From NCBI GenBank assembly GCA_963771595.1, contig CAVYUC010000028.1:186001-250000 (forward strand): a DNA stretch of 64,000 bases, given 5' to 3'. The translations under genes and the position numbers were made by a program. The notes under the pieces were generated by a model, which was not told the DNA's origin, made no database searches, and was given only the letters and a program-made list of their open reading frames with translations. Below are positions 61,599 to 64,000 of the stretch, one piece after another; within the stretch, counting starts at the first letter, position 1, and each line of letters starts with the position of its first letter. This stretch comes from CAVYUC01 sp963771595 (GTDB lineage Bacteria; Bacteroidota; Bacteroidia; Bacteroidales; Prolixibacteraceae).

Positions 61599-61656
61599 TA
61601 ACTAACAAAGATGTTAGTTACAATTTTGTTAGTTACAATTTTGTTAGTTATTTTTG
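61599..61656 (+). repeat. Inverted and tandem repeats with promoter upstream of ATPase copy 3
   Basis: Perfect inverted repeat TAACTAAC-AAAGAT-GTTAGTTA (61599-61620), then GTTAGTTA again at 61628 and 61643, giving a 15-base tandem unit GTTAGTTACAATTTT. The array contains a perfect Bacteroidota promoter: TTG at 61626-61628, 20 bases, TATTTTTG at 61649-61656, only 10 bases before the ATG at 61667. Inferred: repeat-bound protein would block this promoter. Confidence 0.75.
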
Positions 61657-61666
61657 AAATAAAAAA

Positions 61667-62800
61667 ATGGAAACACCATTTGTATTTGGGAAAATAGCTT
61701 CGGAAGAATACTTCACCAATCGAACAACTGAAATTAATCAGTTGGTAACAAATTTTAGCTCATTGATAAATACAATTATTATATCTCCCCGACGGTGGGG
61801 AAAATCCTCTCTGGTTAAAAAAGCAGCGGAAATTACCCAACAAAACAACCCAGATATTAAATTCTGTTTCATTGATCTGTATAATGTACGATCCGAAGAA
61901 CAATTTTATCAACTTCTGTCACAGGAAATTCTAAAAATTTCTTCTTCGAAAATCGAAGAAATACTGGAAATATCCCGAAATTTTCTAACGAGAATAATTC
62001 CTAAAATATCTTTTACTCCCGATGCAAATAATGAATTCTCTATAGGTGCTGATTGGGAACAGATAAAAAAAGAACCAGACGAAATAATCGAACTGGCTGA
62101 AAATATTGCTATATCTAAAAATATTCAGATAATAGTTGCCATCGATGAATTTCAGAATATTGCCGGCTTTGATGAACCCGACGATTTTCAAAAAAAGTTG
62201 CGTTCGCACTGGCAATATCACAAAAATGTATGTTATTGTTTATATGGAAGTAAAAGACACATGCTTCTCCAGGTTTTTAGTTCACAATCGATGCCGTTCT
62301 ATAAATTTGGAGACATATTATTTCTAAATAAAATATCCGAAAAGCATTGGATTCCGTTTATCGTAAACCGCTTCTCAACAACCGGAAAATCAATATCAGA
62401 AGACAACGCAATGCTAATTTGCAAATTGGCTGAAAATCATTCCTTTTATGTACAACAACTTGCACATTTATCATGGATTAGTACGCCGAAAAGTTGTTCA
62501 AAAAAACAAATTACCGATGCTTATGAAAACCTGTTGCTTCAGCTGGGTTTTTTATATCAAACCCAGACAGATGGATTAAGTAATACGCAAATATATTTTC
62601 TTAAAGCAGTATTAAGCAATGAAGAGAGATTCAGTTCAAAAGAAGTTATTAAAACATACAAATTAGGCACTTCAGCTAATGTAAACCGGATAAAAAAAGC
62701 GCTGGAGAATAATGAAATCATTGAAGCACAAGGCAATAAAATTGAATTTCTCGATCCGATGTATAAAAGCTGGTTAAAACAATATTATTTTAATTTTTGA
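61667..62800 (+). CDS. Arch_ATPase/COG1672-type AAA+ (STAND) ATPase, copy 3
   Basis: 377 residues, the most divergent of the three paralogues (copies at 10274 and 40001). Seen: start signature FVFGKIASEEYFTNRTTEIN, P-loop ISPRRWGKSSLVKKA near residue 42, Walker B VAIDEFQNIAGFDEPDDF near 162, sensor CLYGSKRHMLLQVFSSQSMP with FYKFGDILFLNKIS, and a C-terminal winged-helix region (IYFLKAVLSNEERFSSKEVI ... NVNRIKKALENNEIIEA). The 3' end overlaps the convergent amidohydrolase by 16 bases. It is preceded by its own repeat array with promoter. Function unknown. Confidence 0.88.
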   Translation: METPFVFGKIASEEYFTNRTTEINQLVTNFSSLINTIIISPRRWGKSSLVKKAAEITQQNNPDIKFCFIDLYNVRSEEQFYQLLSQEILKISSSKIEEILEISRNFLTRIIPKISFTPDANNEFSIGADWEQIKKEPDEIIELAENIAISKNIQIIVAIDEFQNIAGFDEPDDFQKKLRSHWQYHKNVCYCLYGSKRHMLLQVFSSQSMPFYKFGDILFLNKISEKHWIPFIVNRFSTTGKSISEDNAMLICKLAENHSFYVQQLAHLSWISTPKSCSKKQITDAYENLLLQLGFLYQTQTDGLSNTQIYFLKAVLSNEERFSSKEVIKTYKLGTSANVNRIKKALENNEIIEAQGNKIEFLDPMYKSWLKQYYFNF

Positions 62801-64000
62801 CTAATCTCAAACACCTTCTCACCCGCAATCCAAGTGCTTTCAACATTCGCATCCAAAACTTCCTGAGGAGTGGCGGTCATCAAGTCGGTATCGAGGATCA
62901 CGAAATCGGCCCATTTACCAGGTTCCAGACTACCTTTTTTGTTTTCTTCGAATGAAGCTTTCGCCGGCCAGATGGTCATCGAACGAAGCGCCTGTTCGCG
63001 GGAAAGTGCTTCTTCTTTTCTCCAGCCCCCGTTGGGCCATCCGTCGTGGTTGGTGCGAAAAACAGCTGCATAAAAAGTAAACAGCGGTTCAATATTTTCA
63101 ACCGGAAAATCGGTTCCGTTGGGAAGCCAACCGTTTTGCTGAAGTAAGGTTTGGTAAGCATAGGCACTTTTCAATTGTTCCTCACTCAGTTCCTGATCAA
63201 CCCAAAGCATTTCGGATGTGGCGTGGGTTGCCTGCACCGATGGAATTACGGAATAGCGCCCGAATTTATACATATCATCAGGATGCACTATTTGCGCATG
63301 TTCGATCCTCCAGCGGCGATCATTTTTCCCTTTCAGGAATTTTGCATAGGTATCCAGAATAAACCGGTTTGCTCCATCGCCTATGCAGTGGGTGGCAACT
63401 GCAAAGTTATTGTCGTAAGCCAGTTTGCAGGTTTCCTCATAAAAATCAAAAGGTGCAAGCTGTAATCCGTAGTTTCCTTTTTCATCCTGGTAATCGTTGA
63501 GTAAGAGGGCGCCGTGGGAACCCAAAGCACCATCGGCAAAAATTTTAATGGTATTGATTGTCAGCCTGTCGTTTTCGAATGGAGCACCATTTAAAAAGGT
63601 TTCATAATTTTCGATGGTCGGATTAAGCATGGCATTGATGCGCAACTTAAAATCGCCCTGTTTATGCAGCTCATTCATGGACAGAATAACATCTTTATCC
63701 AGGCCGCAATCGGTAACCGAGGTTAATCCTGCTGCAATGCAATGGTTCTGAGCTTCAAGCATTCCCTTTTTCCTTTGTGCGAATGTAAGTTCCGGAATTT
63801 TACCGGAAACCATTTCCAAGGCTTTATCCAGTAAAATTCCGGTCGGTTCGCCGTTTTTCAGAACAATTTCACCGCCTTCAACCCTTGTGTCGCTTGTAAT
63901 ACCTGCAATTTTAAGCGCTTTTGAATTGCACCATGCAGTGTGGCTGTCAACCCTTACGAGGTAAACCGGTGTATCCGGGAACAGCAAATCCAGTCCTGTT
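62785..64000 (-). CDS. YtcJ-like amidohydrolase, N-terminus outside the window
   Basis: At least 405 residues; the frame is open to base 64000, so the 5' end lies beyond the window (family length about 540). Metal-dependent hydrolase of the amidohydrolase_3 type. Seen: VDSHTAWCNSKALKIAGI, IKIFADGALGSHGALLL, VATHCIGDGANRFILDTY with a metal His, RRWRIEHAQIVHPDDM (second His), PNGTDFPVENI with the catalytic Asp, and the closing KKGSLEPGKWADFVILDTDL. Substrate unknown. Its last 16 bases overlap the end of the ATPase gene. Confidence 0.92.
   Translation of the reverse strand, partial: TGLDLLFPDTPVYLVRVDSHTAWCNSKALKIAGITSDTRVEGGEIVLKNGEPTGILLDKALEMVSGKIPELTFAQRKKGMLEAQNHCIAAGLTSVTDCGLDKDVILSMNELHKQGDFKLRINAMLNPTIENYETFLNGAPFENDRLTINTIKIFADGALGSHGALLLNDYQDEKGNYGLQLAPFDFYEETCKLAYDNNFAVATHCIGDGANRFILDTYAKFLKGKNDRRWRIEHAQIVHPDDMYKFGRYSVIPSVQATHATSEMLWVDQELSEEQLKSAYAYQTLLQQNGWLPNGTDFPVENIEPLFTFYAAVFRTNHDGWPNGGWRKEEALSREQALRSMTIWPAKASFEENKKGSLEPGKWADFVILDTDLMTATPQEVLDANVESTWIAGEKVFEISQKLK

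Overview
The window is chromosomal DNA from a member of the Bacteroidota, most likely the Marinilabiliales/Prolixibacteraceae part of the phylum. The evidence is the lineage-typical gene set: DUF4270, DUF4296, DUF4252, DUF4266 and DUF3570 proteins, a PorZ-type type IX secretion protein, Oar-type and CarboxypepD-plug TonB receptors and a BACON-domain lipoprotein. Many upstream regions carry the Bacteroidota promoter form (TTG about 20 bases before TAnnTTTG). No species is claimed.

Layout. 0-10 kb is housekeeping: AI-2E transporter, DUF4270 lipoprotein, a short starch-synthase-like protein divergent from panC-panD, a small DUF4258-like/DUF2283 pair, the heptose adenylyltransferase, radA, a DUF4296 lipoprotein, a twice-frameshifted amidohydrolase and a radical SAM protein. 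10-18 kb has the first of three Arch_ATPase/STAND-type ATPases, DUF2147, the kinase-pyrophosphorylase, an MscS channel, a collagen-like lipoprotein, and a PadR-PspC envelope-stress-like operon. 18-24 kb is an Oar-like TonB receptor with a BACON/OB-fold surface lipoprotein. 24-37.4 kb holds nadA, CtpA and dCMP deaminase, a SPOR lipoprotein, a MEMO1-AMMECR1 fusion, the rdgB-porZ-recO operon, an ArsR regulator divergent from a polyprenyl synthase, and YhcH, MazG and Dtd. 37.4-45 kb contains a second TonB receptor, the second ATPase with lplA, TrpB2 behind a leader that looks like a tryptophan attenuator, and a porin. 45-50 kb is the accessory patch: a complete IS1634-type element, gene remnants, tRNA-Arg(CCT) and a decayed RelE/ParE toxin. 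50-64 kb holds a nucleoside hydrolase, two zinc/cysteine-motif proteins, ilvE, a sigma/anti-sigma/beta-barrel group, the thioredoxin-ApbE-DUF4266-DUF3570 cluster, a methyltransferase, the third ATPase and an amidohydrolase cut by the window end.

Most interesting signals. (1) Three paralogous stand-alone ATPases, each with short tandem or inverted repeats packed against its start codon; two share an identical 10-mer at the same distance from the ATG. This looks like a family of self-regulating modules. (2) A 29-residue open frame with two Trp codons between a promoter and a terminator directly ahead of trpB2. (3) The secreted thioredoxin-ApbE-DUF4266-DUF3570 cluster, whose small lipoprotein ends in GGGCGCN. 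(4) A PspC/PadR operon led by a secreted protein built from repeated LExWM units.

All calls come from reading the sequence; no similarity search or folding calculation was run.
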